A stretch of 64,000 nucleotides of DNA from contig NC_056418.1 in the NCBI RefSeq assembly GCF_905147365.1, forward strand, positions 6,943,262 through 7,007,261, read 5' to 3'. The notes beneath the pieces are model-generated. The model worked only from the letters and a program-made list of their open reading frames with translations. It ran no database searches and was not told the DNA's origin. Below are positions 1 through 11,600 of this stretch, piece by piece (within the stretch, counting starts at the first letter, position 1; the number at the start of each line of letters is the position of its first letter). The translations under genes and the position numbers were made by a program. The stretch comes from Aricia agestis (lineage: Eukaryota; Arthropoda; Insecta; Lepidoptera; Lycaenidae).

Positions 1-1636
1 AATACAAAGCTGATGCAAAATCAAGTTTTCTTCGAGAGCATAATATATGCGTAACAAATATTTATCAATCTTGGTTAATTTTGATATCACAATCTGTAAA
101 ACTTTTTAAATTGATAAAAATCCATTGCAGCAACAACAATAAAAGAGTGAAATTCAAGAATGAAATTAAATTTTTGACAGTGACGCAAGAAAATTGAAAA
201 AGTCGAAAAGACATATTCATTACACAGATTATTAATATATCATGGTGGCCAACATGGGAATGATGGGATCACGATTCACGAAGTCTTGGCTTTTTTTTTA
301 AATATATATTGTATGTCGAGTACATAGTTAATTTATTATAGATTTTCTACGTAGATTTTAAGTACATATTGTATTATTATTAAAGTAAATAATTTTTAAA
401 CACACATCAGTCATAACTCATAGCAGTATGCAATGAAACTTATTGCTTAAAAAAGCATTATCCGGTGAAGAAAAAAGTTGACAAATGTAATTATTGAAGT
501 CAAATTGAAGTAGTATATAAGTTGCTTATGTATTTGAAACTATTTGAAGTTCACCAATAAATTGATTATTATTTAAATTATTTAAAATATATGTTCATTA
601 TAATGGTAATTAAAAAGAAATTAAATAACATTTTTAATTATATAAAGGAGCTATCTTGAGTAAGCAAAAGTTGCAGAATGTTGGTCACATTGATGATTGA
701 CACTACACGAGCGCCAGTGCGTTAAAAATATGAACTAAAGAAATACAATTTTCGCCCTCGTTTCGCTGCAGTCGTCGGCCAGAATCCGAATTCATATTTG
801 CGTATTTGAAATAGTCGACCATATGCAACAATGCTATGAAAGATTTCTCTTACATGGCGTATAGTAGTCTCACATAGTGAATCGTTCATTTAATGTAAGA
901 TTGGTAAACACTTAATTATTATGTACTTGCTAGGTCATACAAAGCGTGTCCCCCTAAGTTATCTAAAATTAACGCAATAGTTAAAGTGCTTGTCCTTTTC
1001 AAGACTACACATAATAATATGTGCATATAATATAATATCATACTTTTAATCAATGAAGGGTTAATTCCTTCATTTTAATATTATGTTATCAACCTACGAA
1101 ACGCGATCTTATGCATTACTTTGTAAGTGGCAAGATGTCCAAAATGGCGGACCTGCAAACTGCAATTTGTATCACTTTTGACAAACTGACCATAATTTAA
1201 GCGTAAAGTAACTTATTGTGCATGAGACTTTGTAAACGTAATTATTTTTATATACTTACTTATAATATTATGTCCACAAATATATATAGGTATTTTGGTT
1301 GTATAATATGTAAAGAATAATGGGTTGGTGTTGGTAATAATAATTTTATAGTTGCTTGCTGGTATAAATAATATGTAAAATGAATAAGTACTTAAATATA
1401 GGATCGACATAATTTTTATTGATAAGTATTTAATTGATATACTTAATTAGGTATATTGATAAAGAATAGCTTCGTTGCATTTGATTCATAAAACCGCGAT
1501 AAATCAACGGGTAAAATGTAGTTGTTAATTTCTATTTTCTAATATAAGCGCCATTTTGTTGTGTGAGTGCGAGCGTTGTACGCGTGACCTCGAAAAAGGA
1601 AGGACATATTAATATCTTTGTTGCGTTCTAGAAGGC

Positions 1637-1644
1637 TGACGTCA
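1637..1644. promoter_or_regulatory. Full palindromic CRE (TGACGTCA)
   Basis: The sequence is an exact TGACGTCA, the consensus site for CREB/ATF-type bZIP factors. It sits in a locally CpG-richer stretch (1550-1720) of an otherwise AT-rich flank, about 2.6 kb upstream of the CCCH start codon. A role as promoter element of that gene is inference, since no transcription start can be seen. Confidence 0.3.
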
Positions 1645-1982
1645 TTCATTCCGTGGCGAGAACTAAGCGCATAGCAAGACGTTGTGAAATGTGAACGGCC
1701 GCCCACTTCAGACATAATAATATTTGTATCATTCTAATTTACTTGAAAGTTGTGTGGTTGTGGACTGTGGCAAAGAACAGTTAGTCCACTGACTTCTGCC
1801 ACAAATGTTCTGACAACTGCGCAATTAACTATAAACTTGTGATCCGGAGATTCAGTATAAATGACCATTGTCGCAACGATTATTAGGTACAGTATAGTAA
1901 TGGAACCCTAGAAAAATACACAAGTATCATTTGAAAAGATGGTACCAACGCGATAGATATCTATTTTGAAGTATCCAAAATC

Positions 1983-1990
1983 TATCGATA
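1983..1990. promoter_or_regulatory. DRE-like motif TATCGATA
   Basis: An exact copy of TATCGATA, the core DRE bound by DREF at many insect housekeeping promoters, lies here. A short region that could be leader sequence (from about 2005) follows it. A housekeeping-type promoter would fit a broadly expressed CCCH nuclear protein, but the assignment rests on the motif alone. Confidence 0.3.
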
Positions 1991-3104
1991 TTTCATACAT
2001 ATAAAATTAGACTCCTCAAAAATAAAAATGGCGACAGCCTTCTTGCATTTATATTTTGTACTTATTTGTAATGTTTTGTGTGGAATTTTAGCAAAATAGG
2101 AGCATTAGTGCGCGTTAGTGTATATATTTCTTTTTTATAATAATTTAAAACTTGTTTTAAAACTTTTATTTGCAGCTTTTAACGCTAAAAATAAAAAATG
2201 TATAATCCGTGCAAAGTCTCTAGACATTAATCAATACGTAGTACGAACACTTGCTAGTTTATTCATCTGTTTTGTAGGGTTATACAAAGATGGCGGCCGA
2301 CCGTGTGAATTTGCCAACACCCAACTTTATTCTTTCTGATTTTCCAAAAATATATTTACTTACTTAATAGTTTTTAATATTTACAACGTTTGATTTAAAA
2401 TATTATGACCTAGATTCGTAAGGAAATTGCACACCACGGAAACTTTGTGATGTAATATCGTTTCGTCGCATTTTTGTACGTGACCTACTTACAAACCTAG
2501 GATATTTTTCGATTAACTAATATTATTTATATCACAAAGTTATTAAATGCGTTTAAAAAATTGGCATTACTTATCGCCTTAGTACAAAGTTAGTTAAGCT
2601 AACAGATAAGCATAAGATAAGTAATGTTTATTAGTCCATCATCCACCATCATTTATTTACTGTGACTAATATAATTATTTTTAGATTACGATTATTTACT
2701 TATTCCGTAAATATGGGCGCAATATTATAGTTGAGAATTTAAGACTTACTAAAATAATTGTACAGTATCTCTTGATAAACTGAAATATTCCGATAAATAC
2801 GTAGGTATCTAATTACGAAACATGGGCGTTTGCCATTAGAAACTATTTGAAAAATTATAAATATTTTTTAACTGTAATTATTAAGAAAAGAATAAAAAAA
2901 AACAATTTTAAATTAGAATACAGACTGAAATAATAATTTTCAAACAAATTATTAATAGCAGTTGATAATTTAATTATTACTAAATTTCTCTCAAGATACC
3001 CACTACAAATTGTAATTATTTGTAATTGTAGAAATTTACTCAAAGAAATTGCACCTCTTATTAAATAACATTAAAAAGTACTGTACTGTACAAGACGAGA
3101 AAAG

Positions 3105-3372
3105 TCGGCCAAGCGCGAGTCGAACTCGCGCACATTGGTTTCCGTACCGTATATAGAGCAGAAATAAGCAAAAAATCACGTTAAATAATTAATTTGTTTT
3201 AGGTATTAGTTGTTTTAGCGGCGACAGAAAAATAAAATTTGTGAAAATTTTTACTGTCTAGCTATCGTGGTTTTTTATACGGTTGGGTGACGGACGGGCA
3301 GGGAGCGAAAGACACACTAGTATAAATAGGGTCCCGTTTTTGCCCTATAGAGTTTGAGTATGGAACCCTAAA
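3105..3372 (+). repeat. Dispersed repeat, CGGCCAAGTGCGAGTCGG family, short copy
   Basis: It starts with CGGCCAAGCGCGAGTCGAAC and ends with GGGTCCCGTTTTTGCC followed by a TGGAACCCTAAA end. Related copies in this window lie at 23330-23967, 46284-46984 and 48274-48953, and a more diverged one at 28227-29580. The shared 5' and 3' ends with variable middles are those of a family common in lepidopteran DNA. I do not assign a class name. Confidence 0.7.
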
Positions 3373-4283
3373 GAGATGTTATAAACGAGCCAAAAAGCAC
3401 GAGGCTTTTTCTTATAATATGAGCAAGTCTATTTACTAGTTAAGCTTACTACTAGTTAGTATCTTTTTGTCATTTAACGCATTGCTATGGTTAAATATAT
3501 CGTTTTGTTAAAATAAATTGCTACTAACAAAGCCTTTTGGAAGATCTAATCATTCAAATTTACAAAGCATTATTCGAATATTTAAGATTTAATGTTTATG
3601 AGAAACTTAACGTCATTGTCACACAAGATGGTTTTAAAGAATTAAATGCAAAGTTATTACGTTTTTTTGTAATACGCAATTTACGCTGAAAAAATTATAT
3701 ATTATGTAACTTAAAACGAAAGTTCCAAGATTTTTATGTGTTTTATAAATTAACAGGTAAAAATTGTAAAACAAATAACAAATATAGGTAGAGCTGCGTA
3801 TGGATAGTCTTGCTAAAAATTTATCTGAAATACCTATTGCAAAAAGTGTTATTAATATGGTTACAAAGATAATAGTTAGGTCCACTTTAACAACATCAAT
3901 TGTTTTCAATTAAAATTAGGTTGATAACATAACTAATTAACAATTATTAAGTTGTCGTAAATAGTTAACGAGACTATGATAACAAAAATAATTATAGTTA
4001 AATACTGATACATATTGTTATAATACAACAGTCCCTAATACATTGGCATTGCATGCGTTTTGAGTCTATTTACGTTTACATCTATAATAAATTATAATGT
4101 TTTTTGAGCGTAATAATATTTGAATCTAATTACCATTTGTTTATTAGTTATTGAAAATTATGAATTAATATATTAAAGCTAAAAATACCTAATTTAATAT
4201 GTTATAAAACATTATAACATATTAAATACATATAAAAACATTTTTACGACAGGAAATCTTAATTTTTTATTTTTATGAATTTC

Positions 4284-4285
4284 AG
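4284..4285 (+). promoter_or_regulatory. 3' splice acceptor of the CCCH coding exon
   Basis: A T-rich tract runs into TTTCAG ending at 4285, followed by AGAGGTGCATGCA and then ATGGCGG at 4299. An ATG at 4275 lies in the same frame but inside the intronic tract, which argues for the start at 4299. Confidence 0.75.
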
Positions 4286-4298
4286 AGAGGTGCATGCA

Positions 4299-7200
4299 AT
4301 GGCGGATCCAGAAACAAATTTCGAAGATTTGGAGGACGGGGAAATCGAAAGTGATGGTGATGACAATGACGAAAGAGAAAAAGATAACAAAAATGATCAG
4401 TCGGAGAATATCGCTATAGCTAATAAATTTGAAGAAAAGCCTGAAATTCAGGAATTTTACTATTCAAAATCAGGCAAGAAAAAGAAATCAAAATCAAGAG
4501 GTGATCAAAAAAAGGACAAAAGCAAGAAAAATCGGAAACATTCTAACGAAGATGATTTTGCGGGAAATATAGAAAGAGCTATCAGAAAAGCGATGAGCAA
4601 AAATAATGACGATGAAATGCAAGATAATGATGTTGATGAGCGACGTAAACATAAAAAGAGAAAGAAACATGATGGTAATGATGGGGCAAACAAAAAACGT
4701 AAAAAACAAGACGTATCAGACGAAATGGATGAAAATGAAATGATGTGCGTAAGAGGAGCATCGCCAGTACATACAGCTACAAATGAAACGTTTGCAGAAG
4801 ATGAGAAGGACTCTTATGAATCTGACAGTAGCCATTCTGATAGCAGAGAGCCCCAAATGCAACGTAAGAAACGACAAAAGTTTCAACAGCGACACAAAAA
4901 TAAAAATGATAGGCGACGAGGAAATCATCCAATGCAAGATCCGGATGGAGTATGCGTATATTTTATGCAGGGAAAATGTCATAAAGGTGATGATTGTACG
5001 TTATCTCATGATGCAGAGCCTCCGCGAAAGATGGAATTATGCAAATTTTATTTAATGGACTGTTGTGCTAAAAGGGATAAATGCCTGTATATGCACGCAG
5101 ATTTTCCATGTAAATATTATCATACAGGGCTTCCTTGTCTTTATAAAGACGAATGTAAATTTGCACATGGAAAGCCCTTGAATGACAGCCTTAAAAATAT
5201 ATTACTGAAACACATCGAATCGGCCCCCAAAGAAATATTAGGTGACTTTCCTAGGTTGAATAGGGATGGAGCTTTAAAAATGATCCAAACAACTCAATTG
5301 AAATTAATGCAACAATTTTCAGATAACTCAGATACCTACGGGAAGAATATTCCATCTCTCTTCGATTTGAATATACCCAACCCGCTGAATAATTCGGATA
5401 CAATGCAAGGTAATCAATTTAATCATGAAAAGAATAGTAGGTCTTCCACAAAAGTCCGACAATCGCGTTGGCAAAATGATACTACAAACCAAAGTAATCA
5501 CGTCAGCTCTTCTCCAACGAATGTCGGTTCTGCCAATGTGTTAAACATTAAAAATCTTACGGGTGTATTATCACCTCGCCAGATATCTGACCTTACCAAA
5601 ATGGGAATTGAGAATCTTGATCAACTAGGACAATTGACAGTATTGCAGTTAAACAGTATAGGTATATCCTTAAGGCAAATCACAGAAATACAACTTAATA
5701 CTATGAGCATACAAAAATTAGGTTTAATTAATAACGTTGATCAACAGTCCCAATTCATAGGATCTACTGTCACAAAAGATTTAGATTTAAGAGTACCACC
5801 TACAGTTCCAGTAATGAATAGTTTACCAGTTCCATCGCAAATGCCTGGTCAAGATGTAGATATGAGATTTCAACAAAGTCTAGCTCGTGGCGTAGAAAGC
5901 TCGTCTAATCAAACTGATAAGGACCCAGGACCGAATAAAGATATGATCGATATCGATCAATACACCAAAGATGCTTTAAAGTTTGCTACAAAAGATAAAG
6001 AAAACATCGATATGAATGAGACTTTTGAAAACGATAAAGTGATATCCAATGAAGTGAAAGACGTAGACCATAGAGTATTGCCATTCCCTGAAGATGACTC
6101 AAGAACGATAAAGCCAGCTATCGTAGAAGCTCCGTTGTCTACTGAAGGTGACACCGATATAAGGTTCCTTCAACCTGAACCAATATTCAAAAATCCTGGA
6201 AAGAGACAAAGATTATCTACAACAGATGATGAAGATAATAATTTATTGATAGATGAAAAATGGTATTCAAGCGATGAAGAAAAGGGTAGCAAGAAAAGTT
6301 CGCCCCTTCTTTCACCACAAAAAGTAAAAGATAACGTTTCTCTAATCGTGGAACAACCTAAACCCTCAATTATAGAGCCTTCAACTGTATTAAATAAGCT
6401 CGGAGATTTGTCAAAAATTGATATCAGTGAGGAAGTGACTAAATTATTAAATACTATGAAAAACAATTTACATGAAAACGCTCCTGTCACAAACAACGAC
6501 AATCAACAACCAGTTTCGAGAGACCCTCGTTCTAGAAAATCTCCACCTAAGACAAGCGAGCCAAACAAAACTGTTTCTAAAAAACCGCGAATATCTATTT
6601 ATGAGTGCATTGATGGTGAACCTACTGATGGGCGCAGACGCACTGATGTCGACTTACGTCAAACAGATTTTAATTTAGCAAACTTTGGTGACACTGACTT
6701 GAGACAAGGTAGTAGCGGTGATATAGATTTCCGCTTAGGGTTACCTTTTAAACCTCTTCCAAATTATACTCCGGCATCGGAGATAAATGGTTCGATTAAT
6801 AGTCATCCTCCGATCCCATACAAATTGGTAACTATTCACATTCCGAGACCTGACTACACTGATATTAGAAATAGTACCGCCAAATCACAGGCGCTATCAG
6901 ATCCAAGACTCAGAAAAGTATTTAGATTATCTACTGAGGAATCAAATAGTGATAGTGAAAAGTCATTACAGACACCGAGTGTCGCTCCGCGTGTCGATCC
7001 TCGGAGAAAACCTAAAGATTCAGTCGATGTTAGTCAAGACCACAAATCTAATTCGCTTGATCTTCAGACTATACTTCAAAATTCAAACTGGTACAAAGAC
7101 TTAAGTTCGACGCAAAAGATATTCGTGAATCAACATTTGGCGCCAGTGACGCAAATGATAAAACAGTATCAACAGGAAAAAATGTTAGGAAAAAAGTTCG

Positions 7201-7793
7201 ATTTGACGGCTATTCAGAGCAATACCATTTTATGCTCTATATTCAGCAATTTAAATGTTTCTTTAAACGAGAGCGGCGAATTCACAGCTCTACCGAAACC
7301 CAAGGAAGCTCTTTTAAAAACTCCAGTCGGTTTTAATCCGCTGCCTTTCGGCATGAACAGTAATATGCCACCACCGGGCCAAATGGAACCTAACATGAAT
7401 TTGATGAACGTGCCATTGGGGATGGGTGGAGCGGGTAACTTAAACATGAACGTGGGAATGCCACCCGGATTCAATCATCAACTTCAAGACCCCCGGGGCG
7501 ATCCCAGGGGCGATCCGAGAGGTGGGCCCACTCCCGGACTATTGGGCATATCACCGAACATGCCACATAATTTCGGTAATAACAACTTTGGAGCACCTAA
7601 TTTCGGCAACGTTGGCTTCAATCCGGATTATAAGAATTTTATGGATGGCGATCCGAATTTCCAAAGATTCCCCAATCGAGGCGGACATCGCGGGCGGAGC
7701 AACGACAGGTGGAATCGCGGTGGCTCCGGCAGGGGGCATAGAGACAGAAAAAACTTCAACGATAGAGGTAATTGGAAAAATGATAGACATTAG
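4299..7793 (+). CDS. CCCH zinc-finger protein, ZC3H4 / suppressor-of-sable family
   Basis: This is a probable nuclear RNA-surveillance factor. In the ZC3H4/Su(s) family the protein works with WDR82 to terminate unwanted or aberrant RNA polymerase II transcripts. The 1164-residue protein opens with an acidic block (EDLEDGEIESDGDD), then Lys/Arg-rich stretches. Three CCCH fingers follow: C219-C227-C233-H237, C248-C256-C262-H266 and C271-C280-C286-H290, spaced as in this family. The long low-complexity remainder has repeated DxD(L/I/F/M)R motifs (DLDLR, DVDMR, DTDIR, DVDLR, DTDLR, DIDFR), DPR motifs, a DPRGDPRGDPRG run and an Arg/Gly-rich tail. The start at 4299 is preferred: G at -3, G at +4, and 13 nt after a splice acceptor. 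The frame is intact and has no visible intron. The gene converges on IFT22, 775 bp away stop to stop. Family assignment is firm; which paralogue (ZC3H4, ZC3H6 or ZC3H8-like) is not. Confidence 0.9.
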   Translation: MADPETNFEDLEDGEIESDGDDNDEREKDNKNDQSENIAIANKFEEKPEIQEFYYSKSGKKKKSKSRGDQKKDKSKKNRKHSNEDDFAGNIERAIRKAMSKNNDDEMQDNDVDERRKHKKRKKHDGNDGANKKRKKQDVSDEMDENEMMCVRGASPVHTATNETFAEDEKDSYESDSSHSDSREPQMQRKKRQKFQQRHKNKNDRRRGNHPMQDPDGVCVYFMQGKCHKGDDCTLSHDAEPPRKMELCKFYLMDCCAKRDKCLYMHADFPCKYYHTGLPCLYKDECKFAHGKPLNDSLKNILLKHIESAPKEILGDFPRLNRDGALKMIQTTQLKLMQQFSDNSDTYGKNIPSLFDLNIPNPLNNSDTMQGNQFNHEKNSRSSTKVRQSRWQNDTTNQSNHVSSSPTNVGSANVLNIKNLTGVLSPRQISDLTKMGIENLDQLGQLTVLQLNSIGISLRQITEIQLNTMSIQKLGLINNVDQQSQFIGSTVTKDLDLRVPPTVPVMNSLPVPSQMPGQDVDMRFQQSLARGVESSSNQTDKDPGPNKDMIDIDQYTKDALKFATKDKENIDMNETFENDKVISNEVKDVDHRVLPFPEDDSRTIKPAIVEAPLSTEGDTDIRFLQPEPIFKNPGKRQRLSTTDDEDNNLLIDEKWYSSDEEKGSKKSSPLLSPQKVKDNVSLIVEQPKPSIIEPSTVLNKLGDLSKIDISEEVTKLLNTMKNNLHENAPVTNNDNQQPVSRDPRSRKSPPKTSEPNKTVSKKPRISIYECIDGEPTDGRRRTDVDLRQTDFNLANFGDTDLRQGSSGDIDFRLGLPFKPLPNYTPASEINGSINSHPPIPYKLVTIHIPRPDYTDIRNSTAKSQALSDPRLRKVFRLSTEESNSDSEKSLQTPSVAPRVDPRRKPKDSVDVSQDHKSNSLDLQTILQNSNWYKDLSSTQKIFVNQHLAPVTQMIKQYQQEKMLGKKFDLTAIQSNTILCSIFSNLNVSLNESGEFTALPKPKEALLKTPVGFNPLPFGMNSNMPPPGQMEPNMNLMNVPLGMGGAGNLNMNVGMPPGFNHQLQDPRGDPRGDPRGGPTPGLLGISPNMPHNFGNNNFGAPNFGNVGFNPDYKNFMDGDPNFQRFPNRGGHRGRSNDRWNRGGSGRGHRDRKNFNDRGNWKNDRH

Positions 7794-8176
7794 TCGTATA
7801 TAAGTTAGTATTAGCGTAACCCTTCCACATAACAAATAATGTGATCAAGGTGATAATTATATTAGCAATGATAAACTTTTTAAAAACATTTTTATAACAA
7901 TATTGTAATATGCATTATTATTATATATCTCGCGTTATTTTGTAAATATTGTACTTACCTGTAAATTTTTATTATTTAATGTAAGCTATGAATAATTATG
8001 TTATAAAATGGTAAGTTAATTTACATCAACTCATACGAGCCAAATGTTTTAAGACTGAGTGCAGGATTGAAAATAGTTTGTTAAATGAGAAGAGCGGTAG
8101 ATCAATCACAGTATGGTCGTCTTAGAATGTCGTGTAGTAGGTATGGGGTAGTGATACCTCACGAGTTAAATTAAGC

Positions 8177-8182
8177 AATAAA
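8177..8182 (+). terminator. Candidate poly(A) signal of the CCCH gene
   Basis: An exact AATAAA lies 384 nt after the CCCH stop codon. A second AATAAA is at 8357-8362. Which one is used cannot be seen, but both fall before the IFT22 stop codon at 8569, so the two genes need not overlap. Confidence 0.5.
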
Positions 8183-8410
8183 TTTTAATTAAAACAAAAT
8201 AATTAGTATTTATGTAATATTATGTCCAGTAACCTTTTTATGAAAGCTAAAATGGATGAATTATATTTTGTATCTTAAAAGCGTAAGATAGGTATTTATT
8301 TTCTGTTACAAAAACAAATTGGACTCAACGGTGTATGATAGTTCCGCTGGACTTAAAATAAATTTACGATTTTATCAGCTATGTCTTAATTTGTACCTTA
8401 AATAATAATT

Positions 8411-8416
8411 TTTATT
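8411..8416 (-). terminator. Candidate poly(A) signal of IFT22
   Basis: TTTATT on the + strand gives AATAAA on the gene strand about 155 nt after the IFT22 stop codon. Further AATAAA motifs overlap the stop codon (8568-8577) and lie at 8295-8300. Confidence 0.4.
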
Positions 8417-8568
8417 TTTCAGCTGTTATATTAGATTTTATGAAATGATGAGCGTTCCCGATTTATGAGATGGATGTTTTTCAGACAAAATATTGTATGG
8501 GTGGCAGATAGAGGTGAGTATTGTAGCAAATATCGATTTCTTAATTTGAAAAGGTTTGTCCATTAAAT

Positions 8569-8684
8569 TTATTTATTTAAAGATTGCAAGACCGAAGTAA
8601 TGTAATTAGAAAAGTCGATTTTCAGTCTGTTGCCACCAGTTTTCAAATTGACGGCGACTTGTGACACTTTTGAAAATGTGGGAG
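8569..8684 (-). CDS. IFT22: IFT22 coding exon 4 (C terminus)
   Basis: A TTTGTTTCAG acceptor precedes 116 nt that complete a Ser codon and encode 37 more residues ending VLQSLNK, then TAA. The frame fits the phase-1 donor of exon 3 exactly. Its pattern (FSK, VNL, IDF, YITSVL) matches the C-terminal helix of IFT22 proteins. The stop codon lies within AATAAATAAATTTAA, so a poly(A) signal overlaps the end of the coding region. Confidence 0.82.
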
Positions 8685-11600
8685 CTGAAACAAATAAAAT
8701 TCTTATTAAATACACACACACACCACTTGTATAAAACATACCAATGGGGCATCATAAATCTTATACTAAGGTAGAAAGTTTTATTATTTTTTTAAATCAT
8801 TAGTTGCGGCTATTTTGAAAATGTTTTTATACAAAATGGCGATTGCTGATACATAAATTATGAAGGTCAATGTTACATGCTTACGACTTTTGGACTATTT
8901 TATATTAGTCAAAGACAAATTTTACCAGGAACGTAAGTTTAATCATCCATGTTACATAAGGACCCTGAGCCATGTAAGGCCACTCTAACGGGAAAATGAT
9001 TGTTATAAGTTTATTAACTAAATAAATTAAGAAAACAAATTATCAAGTAATGCTCTGTTTAATAAGGTATCATGTTATAAATCTCTTTTTAACCTAGCTT
9101 AAATAGCCATTTAATAAACTTAAGTTTTGTAAAGCTCTTCCAAATGGCCTTGCAAGGAACACAGCTCCAAACAAGGCCAATATTATACATCAGTCGTTTT
9201 ACTTGAAAATAGAGTTACAAGTATTTATTTATTTGCTTTTACTAAAACGACATTATAATTTCTTTCAATTAAGCAACACATTAAATGTTCAACATATTTG
9301 TATCATTTAAAAAAACTATAACAAACATTGCTTGAACATCATCTTTTAACTAAGAGTATATTAATGGAAATTCTTAAAAAATAGTATTAATGAGTATCAC
9401 ATTCACATCTTATAACTAATTACCAATGCGTTTTATAATGCAATCAATTTTTTTTTAAATCTTAAATGGCCTTCTTATGGGCCCGTTCTTAATAAGGCCA
9501 AAATGTTCAATATGCGTGTATAAGTTTAATAATCTTAATAAGTAAAGATGTTATAAAAAACAGTATTATTTTAATTCTTACGGTACGCATATTTTATAAC
9601 TAAAACTAACTGTTTATATGTTAATGATTTTTAGATGTTCCTTGTAAAGTTCATGTTCCCTAGCAAGGCCAACTATCAAATCTTTGGTTGGGCCTTATAA
9701 GGAACCACCGGCCTTCCTAGGAACATTACCAATATTTTAACTTAAATCAAGGCATTAGTAGATTTTCTTTTATTAGTACTATACATATATACCTATACGA
9801 CAATGCTCTGTAATTAAATTTGAGATAGATATAGGTTATGTAGCTAAAAAATAAAGTTTTTCAGGGTGCGGAAATTACAATTGTAACCTCGACAACCAAA
9901 GTCTACAAACAGTGAGATCTCACTGCCACAATTGCGGCGCGATCGAGTTGCCGCCCCGTTTATGGCCATAAGTTTGATGGATCTAAGTGTGTAGTAGAAA
10001 GAATATGTGCTAACATGACGATAACTACGAATTTTTAACAGTTGGCCTTCAAAGGAACATGGCCTTACATGGCTCAGGGTCCTTACATACTGCAAAGCTT
10101 AAATTTGAGTGGATCCCATTGCATATTTTAAAAAAAGCATATTTTGCAATAGATGCTACTAATGTTGGGATGTGGTCACCCATACCACCGCCATACTTCA
10201 CAATAATAATAGGTATAGTGCGTCAAGAAAGTCATGACAGGCGGGAAAATTTTCTAAACGTAATCACGCTTAAAAGGTGTATTTTTTCTTTATATTTTCA
10301 CAGAGAACGCTTATTACATTTTAAATATTGTCACCTTGCACATTTTTATCTCGAATTAATTAAGTATCTTATTTTTTATTTCATTTAAATATTTTTCCGC
10401 CTGTCATGACTTTCTTGACAGACTATATTATTGCTGTGAAACCCTCCATAGCTGTGAAGTATGGTGGTGCGAATATAGGTACCTACTATGTATACGTTGC
10501 AGTAGTAGGAAGAATAACGAACAAACTGAGGCGAGTCAAGTGACTCACTTGTGGGAATTAAAATGCTCGCTGTTAAGCATTTGTGTACTAACCTACCATT
10601 TTTTTGTTGATTTATGAATGCAGTCTTGTTCTAAATCACGGAACATAACTTCATTCATAACTCAATACGTATTGTTTTGTGGGATAGTACACAAAATATG
10701 CGTGACAACGTCCACGGTCCAAATATAGGTAGAGTTCAAAATTTAAATAACTGTATTCATTAGAAGTTATCAATAAGCTATTGTATATATTTTTGAATAA
10801 TGTTTTTACACCAGTTGGTACATTATAATAACTTAAGGTTGGGTTGCACCAACTAACTTTAACTATATTTAACTGTAACTTTAACTACAATGCAAAATGT
10901 CAAATCTTTGGTTCAAGTTAAAAATGGACGCCATCAAGACGCCATATTTAACCATAACCATAGAGCTCGACAAGGTTTTAAATGCACGTGGCGAAAAAAG
11001 GAACTAACGCTGTCATCATACAAAAACGCCATTTTTGACAGTTCTCCTTTACCAGCAGCGCCCCCGCCCACGTTCATTTATAACCTTGTTGGACCAGCTG
11101 TCATCTGTCAATTTCTCCGGTCAAAGTTAAGTTTGAAGTTAAAATTTAAGGTAAATTTGCCTTAACTATAACCATAACTTTAACCACGCCTCTGGTGCAA
11201 CAACCCAACCTTAATAAGTAATAACCTATTACCTTTTTTTTGCCACAGCCCTCAGCTATAGCTCGGTCATCAGACACGAATAATTTTTACCATAAAGTTT
11301 TTGATAAATGTGCAAATTTTTCTGGTAACGGTCCGATTTAAGGCTTAAATCGCACCGTTACCGGTAACCGGGCTATAAGTAGACAATTACGAATATTGGT
11401 ATCATAAGTTAGAAGTTAAGTACAAAGGTCAAAGTCCTCAGTTTATTACTTTATACATACACAAATTCAGTACGTCCAAGTCGTCTTGATCTTCAGAGCA
11501 ATTGTACAGCACGACGCATTGCTTTGCCGAGAGTTTAGCTTGCGATACAAAATAGTTGTAGAGGAGTTCCATTTCTCTCGCAGCTACGTTCACAGTATTC

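Larger units (their letters stand above)
1..4283. other. 5' flank / upstream intron of the CCCH gene, no coding gene seen
   Basis: This AT-rich stretch lies upstream of the coding exon that begins after the acceptor at 4284-4285. The 5' noncoding exon(s) of the CCCH gene should be here, but I cannot place them. The only stretch richer in CpG and regulatory-looking sequence is about 1540-2050, which holds a palindromic CRE and a DRE. A dispersed repeat occupies 3105-3372. Short ATG-started reading frames, for example at 2024 (ATGGCGACAG) and 2290 (ATGGCGGCC), stop within about 25 codons. They look like chance or upstream ORFs, not genes. Confidence 0.5.

Noticed and set aside
2290..2367. Short frame beginning ATGGCGGCCGAC as possible first coding exon of the CCCH gene
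   Set aside because: No donor site of quality follows before its stop codon, and the coding exon at 4299 already has a good start.
9844..10095. 83-codon - strand frame and an opposing + frame with CxxxxC-like cysteines after a TTTTTCAG
   Set aside because: It sits at the right end of a TIR element, has no recognised domain and no partner exon. The cysteine pattern is too short to call a zinc finger.
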